Below are positions 57,401 through 63,403 of a stretch of 64,000 bases of DNA, piece after piece (the stretch's first letter is position 1; every line of letters starts with the position of its first letter). Both the position numbers and the translations under genes were made by a program. This DNA is from Chryseobacterium sediminis (lineage in GTDB: Bacteria; Bacteroidota; Bacteroidia; Flavobacteriales; Weeksellaceae), in the NCBI RefSeq assembly GCF_008386505.1, contig NZ_VUNZ01000006.1, forward strand, positions 1 to 64,000, read 5' to 3'. Under the pieces are notes generated by a model that saw only the letters and a list, made by a program, of their open reading frames with translations, had not been told where the DNA came from and did no database searches.

Positions 57401-58689
57401 CGATAAAGTACAATCTTCATGGAAGTTCTCAGTTATATCAGAATGGAGAATTGGTAGATCCGGGTAGCTTAAGCTTAACTGACTATACATTGTATCCTAA
57501 TCCATATGTAACGGTATCCTTAAACGGGCAGTATACCAAACATTATTTTGAAGGATCAACCCGTTTTGCAAGCAGGGTGATGGATGGAAGCAATATTTTT
57601 GTTCCATTAAACCTCAGAGCTTCTGATCAGGGAACAACAATGAAAGAACCTGACCCTTCTGTTGATTTTAAAACATACCTTGAAAAAGCAGGAGTAGGCG
57701 ATATTTCAGCAGAGCTGAATACTTTAAACGGACCAACCAGCCAGTTAGGATTATACTATTTGCATAATGACCATTTAGGAACAGCAACATTTGTTACCAA
57801 TTCCAGCGCTCAGAGTACGCAGTTTTTCTTAAATTTACCATTCGGAGAAACGATGTTGGAGCAGAGAACAGGAGTATATGATAACCCATATAAGTTCAAT
57901 GCAAAAGAACTGGATAGAGAAACAGGGCTGTATTATTACGGAGCAAGATATTATAACCCGAGAGCGAGTATCTGGTATGGGGTGGATCCGTTAGCTGTAC
58001 ATAATCCTGTGATGGAAACAGAATTTTATGGAGAAGGAGAACATAACGATGGAGTATATTTTTGGGGAAATCTAAATCCTTATATTTATACCTACCAAAA
58101 TCCTATTAAATATGTTGATCCAAATGGAAAGCAAACAGTTTCTTTACCTCTTTTAGGAGGGGCCCGAATAATTGTTTTAGGGACAGGGGGCTTTGTAAGT
58201 GGAGTTGCAGGAGGAGTTTTTGGAGGATTAGTAGCCGCAGGATATGGAGCCTTGCAACAACAAAAAATTTTTCAGCAACAAAGAGGATATGAATTTAGCA
58301 GACTTTCACATCAGGAAGAAAAAGAAAAACTATTACAAGAAAGTTTTCCTGTAGCAGAACAAGATAATTTAACAATTAAAGATTTTCCTGCGGCAATAAA
58401 ACAAAAGATTACTATTTTAAATACAGATCATTCTAAAAATGACAAGAAAAAAGTAAATAGTGCCGAAGTAGGTGATATAGTCCAAACCCCAGATTCTCAT
58501 CCACAAAACTTTAATAAAAAAGGAAAAAATTATACTAATAACAAAACAAATGAAATTTGGCAGAAGAGCACTACAGAACATAGTGGTGAAAAAGAATGGA
58601 AAGTTGGGATTGGAAGAAACGAGCCAACAAAAAGTAAAAAAATAACAGTAACTTCTAGTGATAGCAAGATCTTAAAAAAGAACTTATAA
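48481..58689 (+). CDS. Giant SpvB/TcB-type Rhs toxin-delivery protein
   Basis: The 3402-residue protein has an N-terminal hydrophobic export segment (about residues 14-31). An SpvB-like domain starts near residue 494 (IPAGLGGLQPSLAIGYNSG, GWMGEGWDL). Several FG-GAP/VCBS calcium-type repeats follow (NGDGIQD, NSDGLVD, NGDGYPD, NGDGLPD, NGDGLID, NGDGFVD, about 875-1990). About 2290-3080 are YD/RHS repeats. The RHS core (about 3090-3215) contains YYLHNDHLGTATFV, ELDRETGLYYYGARYYNP and WYGVDPLA. After DPNG a variable tip of about 185 residues begins with a glycine-rich hydrophobic stretch and ends in a basic domain with NEIWQKSTTEHSGEKEWKVG. The Rhs shell is known to encapsulate a C-terminal toxin; the toxin activity is unknown. 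The immunity candidate begins three bases after the stop. Confidence 0.93.
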   Translation: MKINTDQFPVTKKSCLLIVFFAFMFVFASFTKEDRQKVLGFKKELISKWTDKKVDLLDENAKDTSFNQLTPSEGSSNKNVLGEDHSIFLNSGNKNLEHSESENNSGGNNSSFYPSKEREGTIGAFTDQEEDEVSDNFFTIDIPSVEENAVAYLEYDLFGLASHESVSRSINHNIAIGGGIIVPSTKWSHQKEAINSELIKTGSNSILFTAPTAGVKYKVKNLRLVFEKDRKSNISPIVSSILSEDQLYVKGNIGSLSDVIVNNETVAVKKGEFEKVIKLSEKNKIDGSFSITAGGMTSIYKIPASTKSFKVIDHYYAKSKGIEVSKDKEFSISYEDANISIEKGTSESAYIEVLKLREKDIPAVSQGLKNVTLNNAAYRFSVVSGKLAKKAKITIPYDVKRLGLFSPKDIKIFHFDYAKKQWVADKSVVDEKNKTVMVEGDGDHDYINGIISAPESPQTTAFSPTSISGLKAADPMAGMQLMNAPTANQKGDASMNYPIKIPAGLGGLQPSLAIGYNSGAGNGWMGEGWDLQGLSAITIDTRWGTPKFGAQETELYTLDGEMLVYPNGYLPHRHNNTSETSTDITTARQARNSTGKKQFYLRKNHDFTLIEREGNTPSDYSWIVTSTDGTKSYYGGSDNSVIKNDEGQIVHWGLRMVEDSNGNKMMFTYQKSILDLGSTNALTGGVYFLIQKITYGKNQDYSVNFIAETGISRKDISINAKQGLKRVEPYLLKSIDIKHKTEKIRTYGAEYEDGQFNKTRLKRLYSQVYNIKIVNPLPIVDDYSFEYYNQVENNQIFGPDTQVQVQNSENVYNGLIENILKPSKINGNISSENGLNFRPAAGLNFFYSSNDAYGHLMFGFPFGYSTAEAKNAQQLIDFNGDGIQDMIYRTSSELKFSQGKLDQDGHLSFLPAKPLLNYNNNFTYTETKTNNSGWDMGATVYSRSQIKSTSRGTTSTYLIDANSDGLVDIVNNGQVWFNKYNKTSQQPEMTIHSEFTENMVVKDKPIAPPVLPPDDPIVTPDIPAVPITDVVKVWIASQDGYITIKDNISVPSYTGDQGDLPIKMYYSVEAPYASSGASVNTRVYLTELTPGGLAKNISISKYNDYYTEMNAISPGNNTVSNQVGAANTSNRIFVKSGEKVYIRLHKSMTKNLEVNSNPEVIYVDPTTGSPLSSKFIFQDQFRLNNGNYGSNFLTNNLLTSAYLDGTGTANITVESVNFPNSTDSFTFKVIAENANTGAVTVLHSSEYIQSYDPFNTEAYTGTLNVNSSEPVYLKFIVESDSHTSFFNSNWKDKIKVHYNAVSNNNASVNLDLYPVAQYPSYAVTQLRARIDIRNTQDNPNIVSGKRAFGVQIDKSVTNFSTLSTGTFYYVIKIGSTVMGKRKVTVAANGANSVIKEEDMIGGFDVPGMSPISFYKGDLTIPEFGQPHLVNIQVYCKTDGDYALFNKYSQYFQGKPFKIYGSGELITSVPPTSVNTAMYNPKTAVYNNWGQFLYNPGIIEGYTYGKPIEAETMTPGNVAQNTYPQCIQQPPLSAEELAKCIDNLPNANPNTGNNTVSQFVSPMKPYSSLVNTGGNYTVKSIWVGAGENQFASAGSFKDDETVNYFNNPIPNTPSVTPTTLVTKVLSLDTTMKAISRKQSSYTRNTTNTLNVSVGGVGISEAESETVPWGKGSIETQTFSDINGDGYPDMVYPESIQMTNSVGSLDDINLVPSGGFPTDSNTYQKMNSLGFSYNLFSASGRISVNGLLGTTSKGDSSMPWSGSGSASAGVTKYFNSFDSGNNFWMDINGDGLPDRVVNGGAINMGVMLNLGKKLSGMKPVENMITYRSHPIGSENVSIGGGLGSSANMGALSSFGFGISASLGGSASKGTADVVYEDINGDGLIDILEVKNCDLLPGCTKWTNVRYNLGHKFDTAVPLLKTVGNVDFTEESGSYNGYFSFGGSFMVNIGPIPIIPPVPILNLFIKVGAGATANLGINVSDTQKAFRDMNGDGFVDLVVDNSNGFTVNYSLIGKTNKLKSVTQNITKGKYTIDYQFTQPNYEDPHAKLVVKEVKILNPDVFSTDYTLSSTEKDIVTQYKFENSRYDRRERDNFGFGKVTREEINIDGNPYRKTEDTYYNTSYFLNGLIKQSKILSGNDELISKVIYNYRLYKFKDNTTKIDPNYLAESFDTGGTEGRRMATVLLNTKINTRFENGGEIETTEKMEYDYNTGLVSNYTYTSPTNSYKSVITYWTGLNKNMIAVPKEINVYDGTGSTLLRKRKTQDVNANTGDIGKYIVFDGSQDIITDYTYEPSGNVKTVTYPPDESQNRYSISYEYDDETGKYVIRTTDAFGYISFGQYNLYLDVLTKSTDITGNVIQYGYDDYGRPISIIEPYSPANVSTITHSYYYDHYGMPSSDQNIKIFRARTSHYDADHPNNLINTDSYSDFMGRVIQVKKDIDVSGVEKRSVSGRGVFDVFGRTIEQYHPVQEDQMTDNLNLSVAQNVVRTSYDHSDRINSMKDEDGVMKNLTYQIEGNLLKTTEEFDVMKTETFANAEGQVVEKINYLNSDPLSTKFEYNTIGELLMVTDPQGIKTTYKYNLAGRRTEMLHPDKGQTTYEYDTAGHLIRFVTPNLVNDPNIQSHFIHYKYDKNRLTDIILPDLPSGVTNPNNVHYDYMPANSGNNSGRITTKTDGTGYTTYNYGKLGEVISETRRIFGYSIPTMEFKTDYIYDSWNRLKKLTYPDGEQLTYSYDLGGNLKTVTNGSYNYIQNIKYNLYEQRTAANYGNGTRTDYSYIATNRRLDHFGLWSNSNAFLSNSYEYDKRGNIIRLANDVGVTPNQMGGTYAFKYGYDTLNRLIGTESDMGLNDKGGTPTTPNTSPYAQSNSHFELRKVMYNESGGIVLKEQVHQIDQQPEPLNTYSNNYKYIPETHKVKSIIDGNISGTQQLFAYDENGNTIEHVDEFGSKHMFWDEQDRLKAFYSDDSGVYQYYAYDDKGERTIKYNLHGSSQLYQNGELVDPGSLSLTDYTLYPNPYVTVSLNGQYTKHYFEGSTRFASRVMDGSNIFVPLNLRASDQGTTMKEPDPSVDFKTYLEKAGVGDISAELNTLNGPTSQLGLYYLHNDHLGTATFVTNSSAQSTQFFLNLPFGETMLEQRTGVYDNPYKFNAKELDRETGLYYYGARYYNPRASIWYGVDPLAVHNPVMETEFYGEGEHNDGVYFWGNLNPYIYTYQNPIKYVDPNGKQTVSLPLLGGARIIVLGTGGFVSGVAGGVFGGLVAAGYGALQQQKIFQQQRGYEFSRLSHQEEKEKLLQESFPVAEQDNLTIKDFPAAIKQKITILNTDHSKNDKKKVNSAEVGDIVQTPDSHPQNFNKKGKNYTNNKTNEIWQKSTTEHSGEKEWKVGIGRNEPTKSKKITVTSSDSKILKKNL
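57820..57993 (+). repeat. Rhs-tip homology block, copy 0 (inside the giant Rhs gene)
   Basis: This block, from CAGTTTTTCTT through GTGGATCCGTT, is nearly identical in DNA to 59653-59826 and 61636-61809. It codes for QFFLNLPFGETMLEQ to WYGVDPLA. Outside it, copies 0 and 1 still encode similar protein for about 47 residues but with many synonymous differences. It is therefore a sharply bounded homology block. Confidence 0.9.
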
Positions 58690-58692
58690 ATT

Positions 58693-59301
58693 ATGAATAA
58701 AAATGAAGTTTATAATTTTTTATCTAATATACTGGACAGTAATTTAGATAATCCTATAAAAATTGACAATCCTTTTTTTTTAAGTACAATTTTTTGGGAC
58801 GAAAATTTTGTAGCAGACTACTCGGAAAAATATGAAGCTACAGTTGATTTTTTTAAGTTGCATTTTCAAAAATATTTTGATGAAATAATTGTTGTTACTT
58901 CGCTTTATATTGATTACAAAAAACTAAAGTATAAAACACTGGAATATAATTTAAGCTCAAAAGGATATATTTTACCAATTTTAGAGAATGTATTTGATGA
59001 TAATCTAGAAAATATTAATGATTCAATTTTTTCTGAAATAAGTTCTAGTTTTAGATGTTTTAAGAATTGTCAATATCAGGATATTTTAGATCTATCCTTT
59101 TTGATGATGGGATCAGATATATTGCCAGAAGATTCGGGTTATTTATTTTTTGTTTTGCCAAAACATAATTTAATAATATATCCCCATTCAGATATAGGAT
59201 ATGGTGCTTTTTGTTTAAGTTTATTTACCGAAACAAGTTTATGGACAGAATTTGAAAAAGGATCTAAAGAAAAGTTTAAATTAATAAAAAGGAAACTATA
59301 A
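58693..59301 (+). CDS. Probable immunity protein for the giant Rhs toxin
   Basis: The 202-residue acidic cytosolic protein has no signal peptide. It lies three bases after the Rhs stop and is followed by a terminator, the standard place for an immunity gene. Features include FDEIIVVTSLYIDYKK and a C-terminal SGYLFFVLPKHNLIIYPHSDIGYG. I do not recognise the family. The gene is more AT-rich by eye than the Rhs body, as is usual for exchangeable toxin-immunity ends. Confidence 0.65.
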   Translation: MNKNEVYNFLSNILDSNLDNPIKIDNPFFLSTIFWDENFVADYSEKYEATVDFFKLHFQKYFDEIIVVTSLYIDYKKLKYKTLEYNLSSKGYILPILENVFDDNLENINDSIFSEISSSFRCFKNCQYQDILDLSFLMMGSDILPEDSGYLFFVLPKHNLIIYPHSDIGYGAFCLSLFTETSLWTEFEKGSKEKFKLIKRKL

Positions 59302-59324
59302 GTATCCCTAATAATTTTAAAAGA

Positions 59325-59347
59325 CCTCGCAAAACGCGAGGTTTTTT
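59325..59347 (+). terminator. Cassette-end terminator, copy 1
   Basis: CCTCGC (59325-59330) pairs with GCGAGG (59336-59341) and is followed by TTTTTT. The same hairpin recurs at 61309, 63326 and 63938. Confidence 0.85.
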
Positions 59348-59370
59348 AATTAAAAAGCCCCACTAACCCC

Positions 59371-59378
59371 TATATTTG
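59371..59378 (+). promoter_or_regulatory. Cassette-start promoter box, copy 1
   Basis: TATATTTG preceded by CC lies 12 bases before an ATG that starts the nuclease remnant. The same box recurs at 61354, 63372 (TATTTTTG) and 63983, each about 24-30 bases after a hairpin. Confidence 0.6.
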
Positions 59379-59382
59379 TTCT

Positions 59383-59573
59383 ATGAAACGATTAATGCTG
59401 CTGTACCTGCCTTTCCCTGTATTCCTATTCTCACAGGCTACTGGAAAAGTGATCAAAATTTCAGACGGAGATACCATTCTTTACTGCTAAAAGGCAATCA
59501 TCAAAAAAAAATCAGATTGGCTGAAGTCGATTGTTCGGAAAAGAGAAAAGGAGCTTTGCTTCGTAAAAAATAA
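59383..59573 (+). pseudogene. Decayed staphylococcal-nuclease-like gene fragment, copy 1
   Basis: Frame 1 reads MKRLMLLYLPFPVFLFSQ (signal peptide) then ATGKVIKISDGDTI, the start of an exported SNase-like nuclease, and stops at 59490. After a frameshift the next frame continues LLKGNHQKKIRLAEVDCSEK, the first SNase active-site strand, and then degrades again to end at 59573. Only about the first third of such a gene remains. It is followed by a 73-base linker and then the Rhs tip. Confidence 0.75.
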
Positions 59574-59652
59574 TAATGAGTGTTAGAATTATATTGCTTG
59601 GTGATCATTTACGAACAGTTAATTATATAACAATACGGGTGATTAGACGTCT

Positions 59653-59826
59653 CAGTTTTTCTTAAATTTACCATTCGGAGAAACGATGCTGGAGCAGAGA
59701 ACAGGAGTATATGATAACCCATATAAGTTCAACGCAAAAGAACTGGATAGAGAAACCGGGCTGTATTATTACGGAGCAAGATATTATAACCCGAGAGCGA
59801 GTATCTGGTATGGGGTGGATCCGTTG
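59653..59826 (+). repeat. Rhs-tip homology block, copy 1
   Basis: Near-identical to 57820-57993 and 61636-61809. Upstream of this block copies 1 and 2 share the nuclease remnant and linker, at a constant offset of 1983 bases with no indel, while copy 0 diverges. The palindrome AGACGTCT (59646-59653) marks the border. Confidence 0.85.
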
Positions 59827-60954
59827 GCTGTTTACAATCCGGCGATGGAGACTGAGTTTTACGGTGAAGGACAGCATAATGGAGGAGTATTTTATTGGGG
59901 TAACCTAAATCCTTATATTTATACATATCAGAATCCGATTAAGTATGTTGATCCTAATGGTAAACAGACACTAAGCTGGAATATTTATGGAGATAATCCT
60001 CAGACAAGATCTCAGGTTGCTGGTGAGTATTTAGAATTGTCTAAAAATATTAATATGGCTTCCTTTGCGTTAGCAGACACATTTTTAACCAGAGGTTTGG
60101 GAACTAAGATTATGATTGCTTACGCTAGTGGAGAAGCAGCTCATAGTATGCAGATGCAGACTCATTGGCGAGATAAAGGCAATGAGGCTCAGGCAAAAAA
60201 ATATGAACAGGAAGGAGCAGAAGCTACTAAAGAATTAGTGGTTTTTGGGGGAGTATCTGCTGTAGGAAAAATTGCAAAAAGTATGCAGTCTTTCGGACAA
60301 ATTCTATGTTTTGTAAAAGGAACATTGATTAAAGTGTCAGGAGGATATAAAAAGATCGAAGATATAAAGATTGGAGATGAAGTTCTATCTTATAATCTAC
60401 AAACAAAGAAAACTGAATTTAAAAAAGTAAATGAAGTAAGTGAAAATTTATCACGTGACTTGATGGAAATTACTACTCATAATGAGATAATTTTATCAAC
60501 TCCTGAACATCCCTTTTATATTGGAGCAAAATGGGTTAAGGCTTCAGATATTAAACCAGGCAATTTATTATCGAATTATAAAGGTGAATATATTCAAGTA
60601 ACTTCAATAAAAAAAGTAAAAAAATTAAATTATGTCTATAATTTTATAGTAGAAGATAACCATAATTATTTTGTTACTAATTCATCTATTTTAGTGCATA
60701 ATGGAGGACCATGTGATATTGCTTGGAAAAAAGTTATGAATTCTAAAGAAGTTATTAAACAATTGGAAAAAAATGGATTTGAAGAAGTTGCCCAAGCAGG
60801 AAGTCATAAGAAATTTAAATATCCAGGTTCAGAACTATACGTTACTGTTGCTGACCATGGTAAAAAAGACATTCCAAAAGGCACTCTATCAAATATCAAG
60901 AAACAGGTTAATAGTATAATTGATGATGTTACTAAGAAAGAAATTAAAAAATAA
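59686..60954 (+). CDS. Orphan Rhs tip - Hint protease - HicA-like toxin
   Basis: The 422-residue ORF starts inside the Rhs core (MLEQRTGVYDNPYKF), and nothing in frame lies upstream because a stop is at 59644. Residues 1-95 are the end of the RHS core. Residues about 208-340 form a Hint/intein-type self-cleaving domain: it begins CFVKGTLIKV with catalytic Cys 208, has TPEHPFYI, and ends NYFVTNSSILVHNG. Residues about 341-422 resemble HicA mRNA interferase (SKEVIKQLEKNGFEEV, AGSHKKFKYPG with the expected His, IPKGTLSNIKKQ). The Hint domain would release the toxin. As it stands it lacks the delivery shell and may be a silent donor for the giant gene. Confidence 0.85.
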   Translation: MLEQRTGVYDNPYKFNAKELDRETGLYYYGARYYNPRASIWYGVDPLAVYNPAMETEFYGEGQHNGGVFYWGNLNPYIYTYQNPIKYVDPNGKQTLSWNIYGDNPQTRSQVAGEYLELSKNINMASFALADTFLTRGLGTKIMIAYASGEAAHSMQMQTHWRDKGNEAQAKKYEQEGAEATKELVVFGGVSAVGKIAKSMQSFGQILCFVKGTLIKVSGGYKKIEDIKIGDEVLSYNLQTKKTEFKKVNEVSENLSRDLMEITTHNEIILSTPEHPFYIGAKWVKASDIKPGNLLSNYKGEYIQVTSIKKVKKLNYVYNFIVEDNHNYFVTNSSILVHNGGPCDIAWKKVMNSKEVIKQLEKNGFEEVAQAGSHKKFKYPGSELYVTVADHGKKDIPKGTLSNIKKQVNSIIDDVTKKEIKK

Positions 60955-61292
60955 TGAAAGATATATTTGAATTTAAAATTTTAATTAATGGACATAAATT
61001 TGATACTTATGAAATAAATAGTTTTATTGCTTTTGTAGAAGAGCATTCTATTTACTGGGGAGGAGGTTATAGTAGTAATGAGATAAATGGGGGGGTGTAT
61101 GCTGATAAAAATATTATAATTAATATTAATGATTTTATTAAAGAATTTGTAACTTTTTTTTTAAATCTTAAGATAAGTATTGATAGAATTGAAATTAATA
61201 TTGAATATTTCTATTTCCAATATTTTGAGTATAGTAATTTTATGAAAGCTTACCCTTCATTGCCAATAAGTATTGGTCACTGGCAAATATAA
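60954..61292 (+). CDS. YggL/DUF469-like immunity candidate
   Basis: The 112-residue protein overlaps the toxin stop by one base (TAATG), the usual immunity position. The segment FIAFVEEHSIYWGGGYSSN, followed by GGVYADKNIIININDFIKEF, resembles the YggL (DUF469) family known to bind the 50S ribosome. The resemblance is short and was judged by eye. If right, a ribosome-associated fold would be protecting against a HicA-like RNase, instead of the normal HicB antitoxin. Confidence 0.6.
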   Translation: MKDIFEFKILINGHKFDTYEINSFIAFVEEHSIYWGGGYSSNEINGGVYADKNIIININDFIKEFVTFFLNLKISIDRIEINIEYFYFQYFEYSNFMKAYPSLPISIGHWQI

Positions 61293-61308
61293 GTAGGTCT
61301 TATAAAAA

Positions 61309-61330
61309 CCTCGCAAACGCGAGGTTTTTT
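61309..61330 (+). terminator. Cassette-end terminator, copy 2
   Basis: CCTCGC (61309-61314) pairs with GCGAGG (61319-61324) and is followed by TTTTTT. It ends the HicA-like cassette. Confidence 0.85.
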
Positions 61331-61353
61331 CATTTTTAATAACGGCTAATTCC

Positions 61354-61361
61354 TATATTTG
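61354..61361 (+). promoter_or_regulatory. Cassette-start promoter box, copy 2
   Basis: TATATTTG lies five bases before the ATG of the second nuclease remnant, in the same context as copy 1. Confidence 0.55.
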
Positions 61362-61365
61362 CCCC

Positions 61366-61556
61366 ATGGAACGATTAATGGTGTTGTACGTGCTTTTCCC
61401 TGTATTCGTATTCTCACAGATTACCGGAAAAGTGATCAAAATTTCAGACAGAGATACCATTTTTTACTGCTAAAAGGCAATCATCAAAAAAAAATCAGAC
61501 TGGCTTAAGTCGATTGTTCGGAAAAGAGAAAAGGAGCTTTGCTTCGTAAAAAATAA
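61366..61556 (+). pseudogene. Decayed staphylococcal-nuclease-like gene fragment, copy 2
   Basis: This is the same remnant as at 59383, with the same stop after ISDRDTIFYC and the same frameshift. It carries one more defect: GAA to TAA after LLKGNHQKKIRLA. It shares the linker to the Rhs tip with copy 1 exactly in length. The shared lesions show it was already broken before duplication. Confidence 0.75.
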
Positions 61557-61635
61557 TAATGAGTGTTAGAATTATATTGCTTGGTGATCATTTACGAACA
61601 GTTAATTATATAACAATACGGGTGATTAGACGTCT

Positions 61636-61809
61636 CAGTTTTTCTTAAATTTACCATTCGGAGAAACGATGTTGGAGCAGAGAACAGGAGTATATGATAA
61701 CCCATATAAGTTCAATGCAAAAGAACTGGATAGAGAAACAGGGCTGTATTATTACGGAGCAAGATATTATAACCCAAGAGCTAGTATTTGGTATGGGGTA
61801 GATCCACTA
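61636..61809 (+). repeat. Rhs-tip homology block, copy 2
   Basis: Near-identical to copies 0 and 1 up to about WYGVDPLA. It then switches to a different Rhs ending (EKYPSWSPYAYCGNNPINYIDPDG). Confidence 0.85.
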
Positions 61810-62523
61810 GCGGAGAAGTATCCGAGCTGGAGTCCGTATGCATATTGTGGAAACAACCCTATTAATTACATTGATCCTGATGGAAATTTTAGATTACCAG
61901 CAAATGCTACGAGAGAGGAAAGAGCATTATATACAGCGGCAATAAAAACTATAAAAGCGGTGTTTCGAGATTCAGAATTTCGGAAAGAGTTTAAAGAGAA
62001 ATTTGGTGTAGATGATAAAATGATACGGAAAATGCTCAGAGATGGAGATGGGCCCACTGTTATAATGAATAAAAGTATACAACATTTGGCGCAATTTGAT
62101 CCAGAGAATCCCGATGTTATTACAATAGATTCTGGCGTAGTAAATACGGTTTCAAAAAATAAAGGAAATAAAAAGTATATTGATAATTTAGCAGAAATAA
62201 TAATTCATGAAGGTGGTCATTGGGCAGACTATGCAATTGACCATCATTCCAAGGAATCTGAACCACTTTTTAAGACGAGTTTTAAATCAAAAAGTGGTAT
62301 TGGAGATGTAGGAGATAATTGGGAAACTGTTTATTTTGGAACAGATACTCAATTTTCTGCTTCTGATCGTGACATAATTACTGAAAAGTTTGATGGAATT
62401 AGGAGGAATAATGCTGCAAAAGATTTTAGGAAACAACGTGAAATCAGGGACTTAAAATCACAAAAAATGCCATCTATTTATAAAAAACCAAAAGATAATT
62501 TGCGAGTAAGACCATGTTATTAA
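61669..62523 (+). CDS. Orphan Rhs tip with HExxH metallopeptidase toxin
   Basis: The 284-residue ORF has the Rhs core end (residues 1-70, ending PINYIDPDGN) and a toxin domain of about 210 residues. That domain contains IIIHEGGHWADY (about 178-189), a zincin-type HExxH motif with a possible further ligand downstream (SEPLF or DTQFSASD). Metallopeptidase tips are known in polymorphic toxins. There is no delivery shell, and the upstream ORF is blocked as in the previous cassette. A lipoprotein gene follows after 19 bases. Confidence 0.8.
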   Translation: MLEQRTGVYDNPYKFNAKELDRETGLYYYGARYYNPRASIWYGVDPLAEKYPSWSPYAYCGNNPINYIDPDGNFRLPANATREERALYTAAIKTIKAVFRDSEFRKEFKEKFGVDDKMIRKMLRDGDGPTVIMNKSIQHLAQFDPENPDVITIDSGVVNTVSKNKGNKKYIDNLAEIIIHEGGHWADYAIDHHSKESEPLFKTSFKSKSGIGDVGDNWETVYFGTDTQFSASDRDIITEKFDGIRRNNAAKDFRKQREIRDLKSQKMPSIYKKPKDNLRVRPCY

Positions 62524-62542
62524 CCCAAAATCCCTAAATAAT

Positions 62543-63118
62543 ATGAATTTTAAAACTAAAATAGTTATAATTTTATTATCCTCTTTATTACTTACGAATT
62601 GTAAGGAGGAATTGAAAAAATGTGTAAGCCAATCTACCGATACTAATGTAAAACTATATAATGATTTAACAGATCAGTTGATATTTTATTATTTTGGAGA
62701 TAATTATTTAGGTGAAAAAAAATATTTTGATAGTTTAAGAGTAGCTTGGCTTAAAAATAGTGATGATAAATATGGCGAAGAGAGGACAAAAGCTCATAAC
62801 AACCTTTTTAATAATCCTGAAAAATTTTGCAATTTGTATATAGATTCTACTAAAAATAAAAATATATATTTCTGGACAGATAATACCGAAGTTTATTTAA
62901 AACGCATAAAAAGAACGAAGGATTCTTTTAAAAACTTTTCTAATAGTCCAGATATTAAAAATTTAAGCATACGAAGTTCTATAAAAGCAAATCAATTTAA
63001 TTTGTGTACCGCAAAAGTATTAGATCTGGCAGAGTATGATAAACATACAAATGAATGTGAGATAGGTGTTGTCTATTTTTCAGAGATTGTATTTGATCCT
63101 TCTAAAAAAGAGCATTAG
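62543..63118 (+). CDS. Lipoprotein, probable immunity partner of the metallopeptidase toxin
   Basis: The 191-residue protein has a lipoprotein signal (VIILLSSLLLTNC, lipobox LTNC). It therefore acts in the periplasm or on the outer membrane, which would match a toxin acting in or passing through the envelope. No known domain was recognised. The position directly after the toxin suggests immunity. Confidence 0.6.
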   Translation: MNFKTKIVIILLSSLLLTNCKEELKKCVSQSTDTNVKLYNDLTDQLIFYYFGDNYLGEKKYFDSLRVAWLKNSDDKYGEERTKAHNNLFNNPEKFCNLYIDSTKNKNIYFWTDNTEVYLKRIKRTKDSFKNFSNSPDIKNLSIRSSIKANQFNLCTAKVLDLAEYDKHTNECEIGVVYFSEIVFDPSKKEH

Positions 63119-63403
63119 TATTTGTTGAACATTATTTTAAAAATTATCTGCATAGAGCCTTTGTATTTGAACTAATATTGCATGATAATTATTGGGAAAT
63201 AGAAGATTCTATGTTAGTGTCAACTTCCTAATTTCCGGCTATTTACGCGATGGCTCCCCGCTGCGCAAAATCTCCCTACTTTGAGGTGAAAAAAATCAAA
63301 TAACTTAATTCAATATTAAAAAAAACCTTGCAAAATGCGGGGTTTTTAATTAAACAAGAATTACTAATTCCTATTTTTGCCGAATGAAAAGATTTAAGTA
63401 ACT
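63119..63403 (+). other. Decayed cassette remnant with terminator and promoter copy 3
   Basis: No intact gene is present. The end carries a cassette hairpin (CCTTGC/GCGGGG with G-T pairs, 63326-63342, then TTTTT) and a TATTTTTG box (63372-63379), 5 bases before an ATG that reads only MKRFK and stops. This is the cassette header reduced to its first codons. A short stretch ACTTTGAGG near 63278 recurs near 63898. Confidence 0.6.

Noticed and set aside
48481..58689. Insecticidal Tc toxin complex
   Set aside because: The SpvB and RHS parts resemble TcB/TcC, but no TcA pore gene is present; the downstream tip and immunity genes fit interbacterial competition better.
59376..59573. A 65-codon open frame over the nuclease remnant
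   Set aside because: Its first ~30 codons are out of frame with the signal peptide, and only the later part resembles SNase. It is a decayed gene, not a complete coding region.
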